Below are positions 1 to 8,610 of a stretch of DNA of 64,000 nt, piece after piece. This DNA comes from JAGGYK01 sp034716155 (GTDB lineage: Bacteria > Desulfobacterota > Desulfomonilia > UBA1062): NCBI GenBank assembly GCA_034716155.1, contig JAYEFR010000079.1:1-64000 (forward strand), written 5' to 3'. The translations under genes and the position numbers were made by a program. The notes under the pieces were generated by a model. The model was not told the origin of the DNA and searched no databases. It saw nothing but the letters and a program-made list of their open reading frames with translations. How positions within the stretch are numbered: the first letter of the stretch is position 1; each line of letters starts with the position of its first letter.

Positions 1-123
1 TTGGAAGGCACAAACAACAAAATCAAAACCCTCAAAAGACAGGCCTATGGCTTCAGAGATAAAGAGTTCTTCAAACTTAAAATCTGTGCTCTTCATGAAA
101 CTAAGTACGCTTTAACCGGATGA
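1..123 (+). mobile_element. ISL3-type transposase, C-terminal end (partial at window edge)
   Basis: The first 40 codons, open at the left edge and ending in TGA at 121-123, read EGTNNKIKTLKRQAYGFRD followed by a KYALTG terminus. That is the typical C-terminal signature of the DDE transposases of the ISL3 family (seen in sequence; family from established knowledge). The rest of the element lies outside the window. Its right end must be within a few bases of the stop codon, because the opposite strand from about position 124 onward is an acyl-CoA ligase gene that is cut off there. The insertion therefore disrupted that gene. The terminal inverted repeat and target duplication cannot be verified without the left flank. 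Confidence 0.85.
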
Positions 124-1234
124 ACCTTAAATTTGACATACTCCTCATCCGAGGCGTAAGCAACATCCTTTATTTCGGCCCTAAGAAAACAAGTGACAAT
201 ATTAGGACAACATTCCGTTATACCATACATGTGCGCAACTTCTATACCAAGAGCACGAATATCTTTTACCAAAACTGGATCCAGCACCCCTCCTCCGCAA
301 TGCATATACCTAAGATCTTTTAGGTCATCCACCCTTCCTGCCATTTTGGCTACCTCTATTATAGCCTTATCCATGGTTGGAACACCATATGAGCACGTAA
401 CCTTCTCGTTTTTAATTAAATTGATAGCCCTTTCTGGATCAAAGCCAGGCCCAGCAAAAACTTGCTTAACCCCAGCCATGGTAGAAGCATATGGGATTCC
501 CCACGCATTAACAGCAAAAAAAGGAGCAAAAAGCAAAGTAACATCATCTGCATTTATATCTCCGGATTCAGGGCTTAGGCATTTCAACGACTGAAGCCAT
601 ATCATCCTATGGGTAAATCTAACCCCCTCAGGATCCCCGGTTGTTCCAGTTGAATAATACATTGTGGCATAACTATCCTCATCTGCATCGGGAAAATCAT
701 ATTCCTCTTGGGCTTTGGCTAAAAGCGATTCGTAGCTCTCAATAGGCTTTAGAGAAGTATCTGGTATGTTTTTCTCTTCGTCAAGGACTATATACCTTTC
801 AATATTTATTTCATCCTTGATACCTTCTAATATAGGTACATTTATAGCGTCTGTAAGTATAATTTTAACCCCCGAATGTTTTATGACCTGAATTATCTGG
901 TTTCTAACAACCTGCTGTTTATACCAACAAAAACTGCACCATAACCTGGGATTGCCCATAATAGTTCAAAATGTCTATGGTGGTTCCACGCGAAGACGCC
1001 TACATGCTCTTGCTGCTTCACACCTAATTTCTTTAATACATTTGCTACCCTACACATCCTTTTCCATGCATCGGCATATGTATAACGAAATATTCGCAGC
1101 CCCTTTTCATCCACTGGATCAGCAAGTTCAACATCCCCAAAGATTATCCTTGTCCTATCATAAATGGATTTTAAATTTAGATGAACCTTATGCCCTCTCT
1201 CCCATTCAATTCCATCTGGCCAACCTTCCCCCAT
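124..1234 (-). pseudogene. Acyl-CoA ligase (AMP-binding) pseudogene: frameshifted and truncated by an IS
   Basis: A second AMP-dependent acyl-CoA synthetase of the ANL superfamily, no longer intact. The N-terminal part (1234 down to about 910) carries the typical start of the family (TYADAWKRMCRVANVLKKLG, then the AIPGYGAVFVGIN region). It then shifts frame; reading resumes in another frame at QIIQVIKHSGVKIILTD and runs through the ATP loop STGTTGDPEGV and the MYGITE motif. A single missing base at about 905-916 would restore the frame. Homology stops near position 124, where the ISL3 element begins, so the last 200 or so residues (A7-A10 motifs and catalytic lysine) are missing. It lies downstream of the intact ligase, separated by a MITE-like element. 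Confidence 0.85.
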
Positions 1235-1257
1235 AATGATTTCCCTTTTCTGTTCTT

Positions 1258-1459
1258 ATTTAGTGTCTAAACGAAAACCAATAAAGTCTATTATTACAGA
1301 AACTTACAGTCATATTGCAAACAGAAGATTTCCAAGAAAAAACACATCCTGTCTGAAAATCGTGTAATTTTTTGTAAATTGCCTTGTGCATGAAAAAGAA
1401 ATTAAGGCTACCGGACGGCGCAAACCTCAAAATGAGGGGTTTTCGTTCAGACACTATTT
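1258..1459. repeat. MITE-like element with 18-bp terminal inverted repeats
   Basis: Two termini, AGTGTCTAAACGAAAACC at 1262-1279 and its inverted copy at 1438-1455, match at 17 of 18 positions. Both are flanked by the tetranucleotide ATTT (1258-1261 and 1456-1459), which looks like a target-site duplication. The 194-bp interior has no coding capacity, and a small stem-loop built on CCTCA/TGAGG lies beside the right terminus. The layout is that of a non-autonomous transposable element mobilised by a transposase encoded elsewhere. It sits exactly between two acyl-CoA ligase genes. The parent IS family is not assigned. Confidence 0.75.
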
Positions 1460-1522
1460 AGCAAAAATTCGTGTATTGTCCCGCCCTGTAAACAGGCCAA
1501 TATCCTTTAGCAACATACAAGA

Positions 1523-3061
1523 TTACTTCCCCTTATATTTGTCCACCAACTTAAACTTGAGCACCTTTCCAGCAAGATTCCTAGGAATATTATCAAAAAA
1601 TACACTCTTTGGTGCTTTATAGTGCGCCATTCTATCCCTGCAAAAGTTAATTATCTCTTCTTCTGTGCAGGTCTCATCTGGCGTTAAGGTTACAACAGCA
1701 CTAACTTTCTCTCCCCATGTGTCATCCGGCAGACCTATTACCGCACACTCAGCTATCTTTGGATGTTGTATTAATTCATCTTCCACATCTATAGCAAACA
1801 CATTATATCCACCGGAAACTATCATATCTTTTAACCTCCCTACAACATACAAATATCCCTCCTCATCAAACTTTCCAAGATCCCCTGAGTGAAACCATCC
1901 ATTTTTAATAGCTTCCCTTGTTTTCTCTTCATTTTGCCAATACCTGGCAGCACCATCAGGATATCTATATATTAATTCTCCAATCTCTCCTTTGGGTTTC
2001 TCTTTATCCTCTTCATCCACAATTTTTAACTCATGCAGAGGTGTTGGTGGCCCCACTGCCTCCGGCTTTTCCCTCTTCATATCAGGCTTACTAACCGCTA
2101 TAAAGCCAGTCTCTTGTAACCCTAAGTGGTCATAAACATTTGGTGTTATCTTCTCCCACATCTGTCTAAGAATATTCTGCGGCAGAACAGCTCCAACGCT
2201 TGCCACAGCTCTTAAAGAACTGAGATCATATTTATCAAGGTCAGGAACCATCATCATAAATGAATACGCTGCTGGAGCACCATACATAATAGTAACTTTA
2301 TATTTCTCAATAGCCTTTAATACCGCTACTGGATCAAAATCCATATTAATCACAGTTCCCCTTGCTAACATTACACCAGCACCCCAGCTTATTCCTGTAA
2401 GAGGAGGGATGATATTTAAAGCTATATCCTGATACGTCATGTCAAAACTTATCGTATATAATATATGATTGAGAAAATTCGCATAAGATGACCTGCTATA
2501 TGCTTTTGGAGCCCCCGTTGTCCCAGAGGTGAATCCCAGGCAAATTGGAGTGTGGTCAAAAATTTCCACACCTGTTTCAGTTGGCTCATACTTGAGTAAA
2601 TCATTATAGCTATACTCGCCACCTTCTTTCATACCGAACATATACCTGCCTATCTTTAAATCCACTTGGTCAACAGTTGATTTGAACGCCTCGTCAAATA
2701 TGAGGGCTTTCGCATTTATATATTTTAATACATTCTCTATTTCACTGGGTTTTAACCTGTTGGATAGAGGAACCGCTATCATCCCAGCCCTTATAATTGC
2801 GAAATAGGTCTCAAGGGGCTCTATACTACCTACCCTAGATATAACTCCTACAAAATCTCCAGGATTACCACGAGTTAAAAGTCCATTTGCTACCCTGTTT
2901 GCTCTTTCATCTACTTCTTTGTAACTACGATGGATATCATTATTCCCATCTATAATCTCTTTGTTAGGAAAAGAAATAGCAGCATTTTTTAATACAAGCC
3001 CAACGTTAAGATGCCCGGGTGGTCTTTCTGTTTTCCAACAATAAAATTTTTCTTCGCTCAT
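1523..3061 (-). CDS. Acyl-CoA synthetase (AMP-dependent ligase)
   Basis: A complete 512-residue ANL-superfamily ligase that would activate a carboxylic acid via an acyl-adenylate to its CoA thioester in the cytoplasm. Visible motifs are the phosphate-binding loop TSGTTGAPK (residues 178-186), LQETG at about 315, HSGDLG (391-396), GRLKDMIVSGG (408-418) and the C-terminal NLAGK with the presumed catalytic lysine at 499. Length is normal. The chain length or nature of the acid cannot be read from the sequence. It is the last intact gene of the TetR-controlled minus-strand operon, 150 bp after the HbpS gene, and is followed by a decayed paralogous ligase. The original unit therefore probably carried two different ligases. 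Confidence 0.93.
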   Translation of the reverse strand: MSEEKFYCWKTERPPGHLNVGLVLKNAAISFPNKEIIDGNNDIHRSYKEVDERANRVANGLLTRGNPGDFVGVISRVGSIEPLETYFAIIRAGMIAVPLSNRLKPSEIENVLKYINAKALIFDEAFKSTVDQVDLKIGRYMFGMKEGGEYSYNDLLKYEPTETGVEIFDHTPICLGFTSGTTGAPKAYSRSSYANFLNHILYTISFDMTYQDIALNIIPPLTGISWGAGVMLARGTVINMDFDPVAVLKAIEKYKVTIMYGAPAAYSFMMMVPDLDKYDLSSLRAVASVGAVLPQNILRQMWEKITPNVYDHLGLQETGFIAVSKPDMKREKPEAVGPPTPLHELKIVDEEDKEKPKGEIGELIYRYPDGAARYWQNEEKTREAIKNGWFHSGDLGKFDEEGYLYVVGRLKDMIVSGGYNVFAIDVEDELIQHPKIAECAVIGLPDDTWGEKVSAVVTLTPDETCTEEEIINFCRDRMAHYKAPKSVFFDNIPRNLAGKVLKFKLVDKYKGK

Positions 3062-3211
3062 TTTTGTTTTCCCCCTTTTATTTTTTTATACACTTACTAA
3101 AGTTACTGCTTCTCTCAACATCCTTTGAAAAACAATCAGGCTGACATAACAACAAGTAGATCTATAACTATTGCTTGGCTAAGCTCTCTATCTATATTCC
3201 CCGGTATAGAT

Positions 3212-3616
3212 TTATAAGATAGCATCTACTGCTGTTTTACAGACAGCTATATCCTGTTTGGGTATATTCCCGCTGACTCCAACAGCCCCGATTACTTCGT
3301 TACCATCTTTAATGGGTAAACCGCCAGCCAGAGGTGTGATGCGGTCATTCCATCCTGTTGTATTGAAACCAAAGCCTGGCATTGTGGAATCACCAAATTT
3401 ATATATATCAGAACTTGGCATTTTAAAGGCCAATGCAGTCCAAGCCTTGTCACGAGCTATATCGAAAGTAGGAATCAAAGCACCATCCATTCTCTCAGCA
3501 GCAACCAACCACCCATCACCATCAACAACCGCGATAGTGCAAGGATTGCCCTTCAATAGGGCCTCTTTTATTCCAGCATGAATTAGCTTTTTTGCTATAC
3601 CTAAAGTTATTTCCAT
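3212..3616 (-). CDS. GlcG/HbpS family (DUF336) protein
   Basis: A 134-residue protein of the GlcG/HbpS family (heme-degrading domain, PF03928 type). It begins with the family's typical LGIAKKLIHAGIKEA helix, followed by TIAVVDGDGWLVA and the C-terminal half with GLPIKDGNEVIGAVGVSG. Family members include GlcG of glycolate operons, the heme-binding HbpS of actinomycetes and proteins of corrinoid or diol metabolism. A precise role is not established. It is a close relative of the gene immediately upstream, so the pair may form a hetero-oligomer. The spacing of 30 bp supports cotranscription. Its partner in the redox step is unknown. Confidence 0.88.
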   Translation of the reverse strand: MEITLGIAKKLIHAGIKEALLKGNPCTIAVVDGDGWLVAAERMDGALIPTFDIARDKAWTALAFKMPSSDIYKFGDSTMPGFGFNTTGWNDRITPLAGGLPIKDGNEVIGAVGVSGNIPKQDIAVCKTAVDAIL

Positions 3617-3646
3617 TAATCAGCCTCCCATATTATAAAATTCGTT

Positions 3647-4162
3647 TTACTCATAAAGCGAAGTAGCCCCCGCCTGACTACATAGGTTATCATCTGTACC
3701 GCTAGGACAGCCACTAGTCCCGATCGCACCGATAACCTTCATACCCATAGATGTGCCTGCTTGCCTGATAGGAATACCTCCGTTTACCGTGCACCACCTT
3801 AATTTGTGCCTAAACCCCAAGGATGTCCCATGACCATCTGGACCCACACCCATAGCAGTCATAGGGCTAGTCATAATAGCCATCATCCTGGTAGGGGCTG
3901 TCATGGCAGCCGCTGTATATGCTTTATCAATAGCAATCTCAAGGGTTTCTGGCATTAGATTATCTCTATGGACAGCAATCACTGTTCCTGATGCATCAAG
4001 AACTGCAACACTGCACTCAAACCCACCATTCCTAGCCCATCTAAGTGCTGCATCTATCATCTTTTCAGCCATACCTAAAGTTATTTTCTTTATGCATCCA
4101 TCTTCTTCAAAAACAGTCTCTCTGCTTAATAATTCTTTGTTTACTTTTTTTACTTTTTTCAT
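3647..4162 (-). CDS. GlcG/HbpS family (DUF336) protein, longer paralogue
   Basis: The second GlcG/HbpS-family protein of the operon, about 171 residues. I place the start at the internal ATG at 4162 rather than the ATG at 4183, because GAAAGGGG lies seven bases before 4162. The core carries LGMAEKMIDAALRWA, CSVAVLDASGTVIAVHRDN and GGIPIRQ...GMKVIGAIGTSG, matching the family from end to end. An N-terminal extension of about 35 lysine-rich residues (KKVKKVNKE) precedes the domain and looks cytoplasmic; no signal peptide is visible. Tandem HbpS genes inside an oxidoreductase operon suggest a shared small-molecule or cofactor-binding complex; this is inference. Confidence 0.87.
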   Translation of the reverse strand: MKKVKKVNKELLSRETVFEEDGCIKKITLGMAEKMIDAALRWARNGGFECSVAVLDASGTVIAVHRDNLMPETLEIAIDKAYTAAAMTAPTRMMAIMTSPMTAMGVGPDGHGTSLGFRHKLRWCTVNGGIPIRQAGTSMGMKVIGAIGTSGCPSGTDDNLCSQAGATSLYE

Positions 4163-4186
4163 ACAAACACCCCTTTCTGCCATTTA

Positions 4187-4555
4187 TTAAGAGAGCAAAT
4201 TACTACTAGTAACTAAATCAGCCCCAGTACCTAAAATATTAGGAATGAGTATATCTCCTGTTTTTAGCGGTGGTTTTGCCCTCACTTTGACCAGAACCTG
4301 CATGGCTTTCTTCAATTTTGTCTTTAATATCGGGCTATCAGTTCTTACCGGCAACAAAGGTTGCGAACTATCTTGAGTGAGGACAGTAGCTGTTAAAATT
4401 CGCACAGGATTCTTGTACTCTTCTATAGCATATTTGTGACCTTCCTTACATTTATTGCCGCTTACTTTTTCTACTTCTTTCTTCTCATTTATAACTAATG
4501 TTACTTCACAACCCATGGGGCAACCAACACAAATTATCTTCTCCTTTTTTGCCAT
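4187..4555 (-). CDS. DUF1667 protein (four-cysteine, GlpA/GlpB-associated)
   Basis: A 122-residue protein of the DUF1667 family (COG3862, proteins with conserved CXXC pairs). The N terminus holds cysteines 9, 12, 16 and 36 in a C-x2-C-x3-C...C pattern, suited to a small iron-sulfur cluster or a zinc site. The remainder holds the family's NPVRILTATV and LPVRTDSPI strands. In many anaerobes this family is encoded directly after two FAD oxidoreductases of the GlpA and COG0446 type, exactly as here, so it is probably an electron-transfer subunit of that complex (inference from gene order). The gap to the upstream gene is one base. Confidence 0.88.
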   Translation of the reverse strand: MAKKEKIICVGCPMGCEVTLVINEKKEVEKVSGNKCKEGHKYAIEEYKNPVRILTATVLTQDSSQPLLPVRTDSPILKTKLKKAMQVLVKVRAKPPLKTGDILIPNILGTGADLVTSSNLLS

Positions 4556-4556
4556 T

Positions 4557-5807
4557 TTATTTCTCCTTTATCCTCACACAATCTACTGTCGCTTTTCTCT
4601 TTTTTATATTCCTTAGTATGCTGGCAGGAACATCTATCTTTAACATTGAACTAGGCTTAACTGCCATTTCTGACTTTCTAATAACAATATCATCCATTTT
4701 AACCCTGACAAGCTCATCAGGTTCTTTAACACGCATATAAAAAGTTACATCTTTTTCTCCGCTGATAAATTGAGGTACTATATATCTTATGTTCTTACCT
4801 GGTGTTACCTCTATCTTTCTGCTTGGCATCTTTTCACCTTTTGCATATGCAGCTGCACTTGCCCCAGCTATTTCACTCTCCCAGCTCACATTGTCTACCA
4901 AATCGTGTACGTGAACCACATTCCCTCCAGCAAATATGCCGGGCACACTAGTTTGCCTTGCCTCATCAACAATAGCCCCCCCCACGAGCGGGTCCAACTC
5001 CACCCCTGCCATTAAAGAAAGCTCATTTTCAGGGATAAGACCAACAGAAAGTAGAAGCGTATCGCAGTCTATCTCACGTTGAGTCCCTGGTATAGGATTT
5101 ATATTTTCATCTACCGCAGATATTGTCACTCCCTCTATCCTGGGAAAACCATGGATGTTGCTAACCGTATGCCGCAAAAACAGTGGGATATCAAAATCGT
5201 GTACACATTGAACCTCATTCCTGATAAGGCCACCTATATAAGGGAGTATCTCAACCACCGCCCCTACCTTAGCTCCTTCTAAAGTCAAACGGCGAGCCAT
5301 GATCATGCCAATGTCTCCTGAACCTAGAATGATTATCTTTTTCCCGGGAATAAAGCCCTCCATATTAACAAACCTTTGAGCTTGCCCTGCTGTATAGATT
5401 CCAGTTGGCCTACTGCCAGGAATGCCAATATTAAATCTGGTTCTCTCACGGCAACCCATAGCCAAAACAATTGACTTGGGCTTAAGGCTAAAATAGCCTT
5501 TTTTATTACTTGCCACCTTTATTTCACGTTTTTTAGATAGCTCCAAGATCATAGACTCCACTTCTGCGTCTACCTTCAAATCCATTGCCTTTTCTATAAA
5601 GCGATCTCTATACTCCGGGCCAGAGAGATCTTCTCCAAAATAGAGCAACCCAAAACCATTGTGGACACATTGATCCAGCAATCCTCCTAAGCTCTCAGCA
5701 CGCTCCAGGACAACTACATTCTCTGCACCTGCTTCCTTTGCCTTTATGGCAGCAGCCAATCCAGCTGGACCTGCTCCTATAACTGCTACATCAACTTCCT
5801 GTTGCAT
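4557..5807 (-). CDS. NAD(P)/FAD-dependent oxidoreductase (GlpB-position subunit)
   Basis: A 416-residue two-dinucleotide-binding-domain flavoprotein. The FAD motif GAGPAG is at residues 11-16 and a second GxGxxG motif (LGSGDIG) lies at about 165-172, with GIFAGGNV near residue 300 as the FAD-contacting stretch. It ends with a short C-terminal domain containing DVPASILRN. It resembles the COG0446 partner found beside GlpA-type dehydrogenases and DUF1667 proteins. It probably passes electrons between the dehydrogenase subunit and a nicotinamide or membrane acceptor (inference). It is two bases downstream of the GlpA-like gene and one base upstream of DUF1667, a tight translational unit. Confidence 0.9.
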   Translation of the reverse strand: MQQEVDVAVIGAGPAGLAAAIKAKEAGAENVVVLERAESLGGLLDQCVHNGFGLLYFGEDLSGPEYRDRFIEKAMDLKVDAEVESMILELSKKREIKVASNKKGYFSLKPKSIVLAMGCRERTRFNIGIPGSRPTGIYTAGQAQRFVNMEGFIPGKKIIILGSGDIGMIMARRLTLEGAKVGAVVEILPYIGGLIRNEVQCVHDFDIPLFLRHTVSNIHGFPRIEGVTISAVDENINPIPGTQREIDCDTLLLSVGLIPENELSLMAGVELDPLVGGAIVDEARQTSVPGIFAGGNVVHVHDLVDNVSWESEIAGASAAAYAKGEKMPSRKIEVTPGKNIRYIVPQFISGEKDVTFYMRVKEPDELVRVKMDDIVIRKSEMAVKPSSMLKIDVPASILRNIKKRKATVDCVRIKEK

Positions 5808-5809
5808 CT

Positions 5810-7300
5810 TTATTCACCCCCTTTTAACAATTCCTTGTTTTTGTAAAGCAACTCTCGGGATCCAGGCCCTTTCATTGTTATCTCCTCTTCAGGTATCTCC
5901 AACTCTCTGGCTAAAATCTTGATCACCCGAGGACGACAAAAACCGGATTGACATCGCCCCATACCAGCTCGAACCCTATGCTTAACGCCATCTACCGTAG
6001 TAGCCCCTCTCTTAATAGCCTCAACTATTTCTCCTTCAGTAACTGTTTCACATCGACAGACTACATGAGCATATCTGGGGTCTTGAGCGATAAGTTGATC
6101 CTTTTCTTTATCAGAAAACTCACTAAAGTCAGGTATGGCTTTGCGCTTAGGATTGAACTTAGAATTCTCCTTTAATTTGAGACCTTCTTTGACCAATAAC
6201 TCCACCACCTCCTTGGCTGCTGCAGGAGCAGCACTTATACCAGGATAACCAATAGAGACATTGATAAATCTCGGCACCCTCTTAGAGGCATCAACCACAC
6301 ACTCATGCCAGCCCAATTCAAAATTCTGCATCATCATAAAACCAGTAAAGTATTTGATTACATCCGATCCCTTTATATCAGGTAACAACCCTTGAACGTT
6401 CGCTAAGGCCTTATCCTGCATCTTTTTTGTGGAAGATAAATCACCTTTTCTGGCTTCCAGAAGCGTAATGCCAAACATCAAATTGCCATCTACTGTAGGT
6501 AATACAACATTCAGTTCACCCGGCATGAGAGGAATACGATAAATAGCATGGTTGATTAATCCACCCAATTTCTTATCACAGATAGCAAGATATCCCTTAA
6601 CCGGATACAAGACAAAATCATCTGCATTTACCATTGCAGCTATCTTATCTATATATATGCCAGCAGCATTGACAATAAACCGGGTTTTGATAGAGCCATT
6701 ATTTGTTCGTACTTCAAACCCTTCTACACCATGAGATATATCCTCCACCTCTGTGCCCAGTATCATATGGACTCCATTTTCCGTAGCATTTTCTGCTAAA
6801 GCTATGGTTAACTTCATAGGGTCAACAACAGCGGCATGAGGTTCAAGTAACCCTCCAATAGTATCTCTAGTTATGTTTGGCTCCATTTTACGAAGCGTAT
6901 CCTGATCGATCCACTCTTGAGGCCCAACCCAATCATATCCCATTTTTCTCACTTTCGCCGCCTTTGAATCCATCTTGACAAACTTTGATCGCTGAGCATC
7001 ATTAGAGAATATCCCTATACCTCCCGATATCTTGAATGGTACTTCTAGCTCCTGACAAAGAGGCTCCATCATGCGCATGCTATCCCAGACAAGTTTGCTC
7101 CGATGATATTCAGGCCTATACTCAAGACAATCCTCTCCTTGATTGACCATGCCAACATTAGCCTTGCTACTCCCGCAACAAACATCAACCTCTTTCTCCA
7201 CTAAGGTAACATCAACTTTATACTTGGATAACTCCCTAGCCGTTGCCGCACCAAGAACTCCTCCACCAATAATTAATACTTCCGTCTCACATATGCCCAT
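5810..7300 (-). CDS. GlpA-like FAD-dependent dehydrogenase with BFD-type [2Fe-2S] domain
   Basis: First gene of the operon, 496 residues. The DAO-type FAD fold starts at once with LIIGGGVLGAATAREL (Rossmann glycines 12-17), and a glycine-serine loop (CCGSSKANVGM) follows. The C-terminal BFD-like domain carries cysteines 415, 417, 450 and 455 (CRC...CQSGFC), the ligand set for a [2Fe-2S] cluster. The architecture matches anaerobic sn-glycerol-3-phosphate dehydrogenase GlpA and L-2-hydroxyglutarate-oxidase-like enzymes. With its two downstream partners it should oxidise a hydroxy substrate and feed electrons to an anaerobic acceptor. The substrate is unproven: the neighbours (ligases, HbpS) are not the usual glycerol genes. 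Expression is likely controlled by the adjacent TetR operator. Confidence 0.9.
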   Translation of the reverse strand: MGICETEVLIIGGGVLGAATARELSKYKVDVTLVEKEVDVCCGSSKANVGMVNQGEDCLEYRPEYHRSKLVWDSMRMMEPLCQELEVPFKISGGIGIFSNDAQRSKFVKMDSKAAKVRKMGYDWVGPQEWIDQDTLRKMEPNITRDTIGGLLEPHAAVVDPMKLTIALAENATENGVHMILGTEVEDISHGVEGFEVRTNNGSIKTRFIVNAAGIYIDKIAAMVNADDFVLYPVKGYLAICDKKLGGLINHAIYRIPLMPGELNVVLPTVDGNLMFGITLLEARKGDLSSTKKMQDKALANVQGLLPDIKGSDVIKYFTGFMMMQNFELGWHECVVDASKRVPRFINVSIGYPGISAAPAAAKEVVELLVKEGLKLKENSKFNPKRKAIPDFSEFSDKEKDQLIAQDPRYAHVVCRCETVTEGEIVEAIKRGATTVDGVKHRVRAGMGRCQSGFCRPRVIKILARELEIPEEEITMKGPGSRELLYKNKELLKGGE

Positions 7301-7335
7301 AAGTACTCCGCCTCCTTTTTTATGCTTCTTTTAAT

Positions 7336-7347
7336 GCGAACGTTCGC
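7336..7347. promoter_or_regulatory. Perfect palindromic operator, presumed TetR-family site
   Basis: GCGAACGTTCGC is a perfect 12-bp palindrome, centred on the GAACGTTC core common to many TetR-family operators. It lies immediately downstream of the -10 hexamer of the minus-strand promoter, where bound repressor would block initiation. The nearest regulator gene is the divergent TetR gene at 7622. The assignment of that protein to this site is inference from position and symmetry. Confidence 0.75.
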
Positions 7348-7355
7348 TCTATCAT

Positions 7356-7385
7356 ATTATATACCACGAAAACTTTTGCTGTCAA
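7356..7385 (-). promoter_or_regulatory. Sigma70-type promoter of the oxidoreductase/ligase operon
   Basis: On the minus strand, TTGACA (7385-7380) and TATAAT (7361-7356) are both perfect consensus hexamers separated by 18 bp. The start point would fall just before the palindrome at 7336-7347. Such a strong promoter implies that the operon depends on repression for control. Confidence 0.8.
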
Positions 7386-7621
7386 GCTTTTAAGTAAATA
7401 TTTTTTAACCCATTTATGTATTGATCAACGGAATTATACAACCTGGAAAAACCTAAACCAAATAGTATGAATTTTGAATTTTAGTTCATGTTCTGGAAAA
7501 AATATGTAATCAAACAGTTCCAGATACTTCACATATCTTTCTACACATTTTTACCGCATGATTATTCCTAACAGGATAATAATATTGACACAGAGAAGTA
7601 TTTCCCTTATCTATAACTTAT

Positions 7622-8251
7622 ATGAGTGGCATATCAGTTCAGAAAATTGAACATAATGCGAATCCTAGGGAAAAGCGCGACATAATCGTGAATGTAACGA
7701 TTCAACTAATCCTTAACAAAGGCGTTGAGTCATTTTCCATGCGGGATTTGTCGAAAGAATCCGGTTTGAGCGTCGGCCTTATCTATCATTACTTCTCGGA
7801 CAAACAAGAAATCATTCAGACTGCCTTGCAAACACATATACATGATTGCACAAAACAAATTGTATCCGAGATCAATACAATAAAGGATACCAAGAAAAAA
7901 CTTCAGAAAAAGATTACTGACATATCCTCTATATATAAGGAATATCCCACCCTTTTTAAAATCCTCATAAATTTTATTTCCTGGTCAATGTACAATAACA
8001 ATGCACAAGTCCTACTGTCTGATATGTTTATTGAGATGAGATCCTACCTGTCATCTCTCATTGAGGCAACTTTTTCTCCTGAAAATTTGGAAAGGAAAGA
8101 AATTGAAAATCTGGCATATTTAATTTTGGGTAGTGCCATAGGGATATCTATACAGAAGTGTGTGGACAATAACAAAATAAATACATCGAAGGATATATCG
8201 AAGCAATTGTCTAAGATGATTTTTCACTATTTGGATGATCTGGGAAGTTAA
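7622..8251 (+). CDS. TetR/AcrR family transcriptional regulator
   Basis: A 209-residue repressor. The N-terminal DNA-binding domain shows the typical helix-turn-helix sequence (SMRDLSKESGLSVGLIYHYF, with FSDKQEII following). The C-terminal ligand domain is helical and not recognisable beyond TetR. It is transcribed divergently from the oxidoreductase/HbpS/acyl-CoA-ligase operon, 320 bp away, and that operon's promoter carries a matching palindromic operator. Regulators of this arrangement usually sense an acyl-CoA or the pathway substrate; here the ligand is unknown. No obvious second palindrome was seen directly before its own start. Confidence 0.92.
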   Translation: MSGISVQKIEHNANPREKRDIIVNVTIQLILNKGVESFSMRDLSKESGLSVGLIYHYFSDKQEIIQTALQTHIHDCTKQIVSEINTIKDTKKKLQKKITDISSIYKEYPTLFKILINFISWSMYNNNAQVLLSDMFIEMRSYLSSLIEATFSPENLERKEIENLAYLILGSAIGISIQKCVDNNKINTSKDISKQLSKMIFHYLDDLGS

Positions 8252-8399
8252 ATTTACTCTATGAATTCTAAATAATCATGGACTGCTAATTATCGGAAAA
8301 AAGTATTACTCCTCAACAATGTAACATCTCACTATTTTAGATCATTTCCTTAATGTATTCCAGAAAACACACTGTTAACCACCCAAACCATTGCCTTGT

Positions 8400-8600
8400 C
8401 TATCAAGCTCCATCTTCTGTAAAGATAAATTCTGCAAGTGATAATATACTCTTCCTTAGGCTTTGCACCCATTTCTATGGGAGCCATTAACTTAGGCTTC
8501 ACGTTTTTCAGCTTTCATACAGTTTTCACCACTGCCATAACCTGTATCCGCATAGAGGGTATCAGGTTTACGACCTTTGCTATTTGACCACTCTCATAGG
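8400..8600 (-). pseudogene. Decayed DDE transposase fragment
   Basis: Reading the minus strand, one frame gives KPDTLYADTGYGSGENCMKAE and then hits a stop. A one-base shift continues as NVKPKLMAPIEMGAKPKEEY. The YADxGYGSxEN motif followed by an LxxP strand is characteristic of the catalytic core of DDE transposases of the IS1182/DDE_Tnp_1 type. No start, no complete domain and no termini remain, so this is a relic. It abuts the etfA relic that follows on the plus strand, which suggests that an insertion once disrupted that gene. Confidence 0.6.
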
Positions 8601-8610
8601 CTCCCTCTGG

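Noticed and set aside
1260..1454. Minus-strand open frame of 64 codons
   Set aside because: It lies wholly inside the MITE and has no homology or ribosome site.
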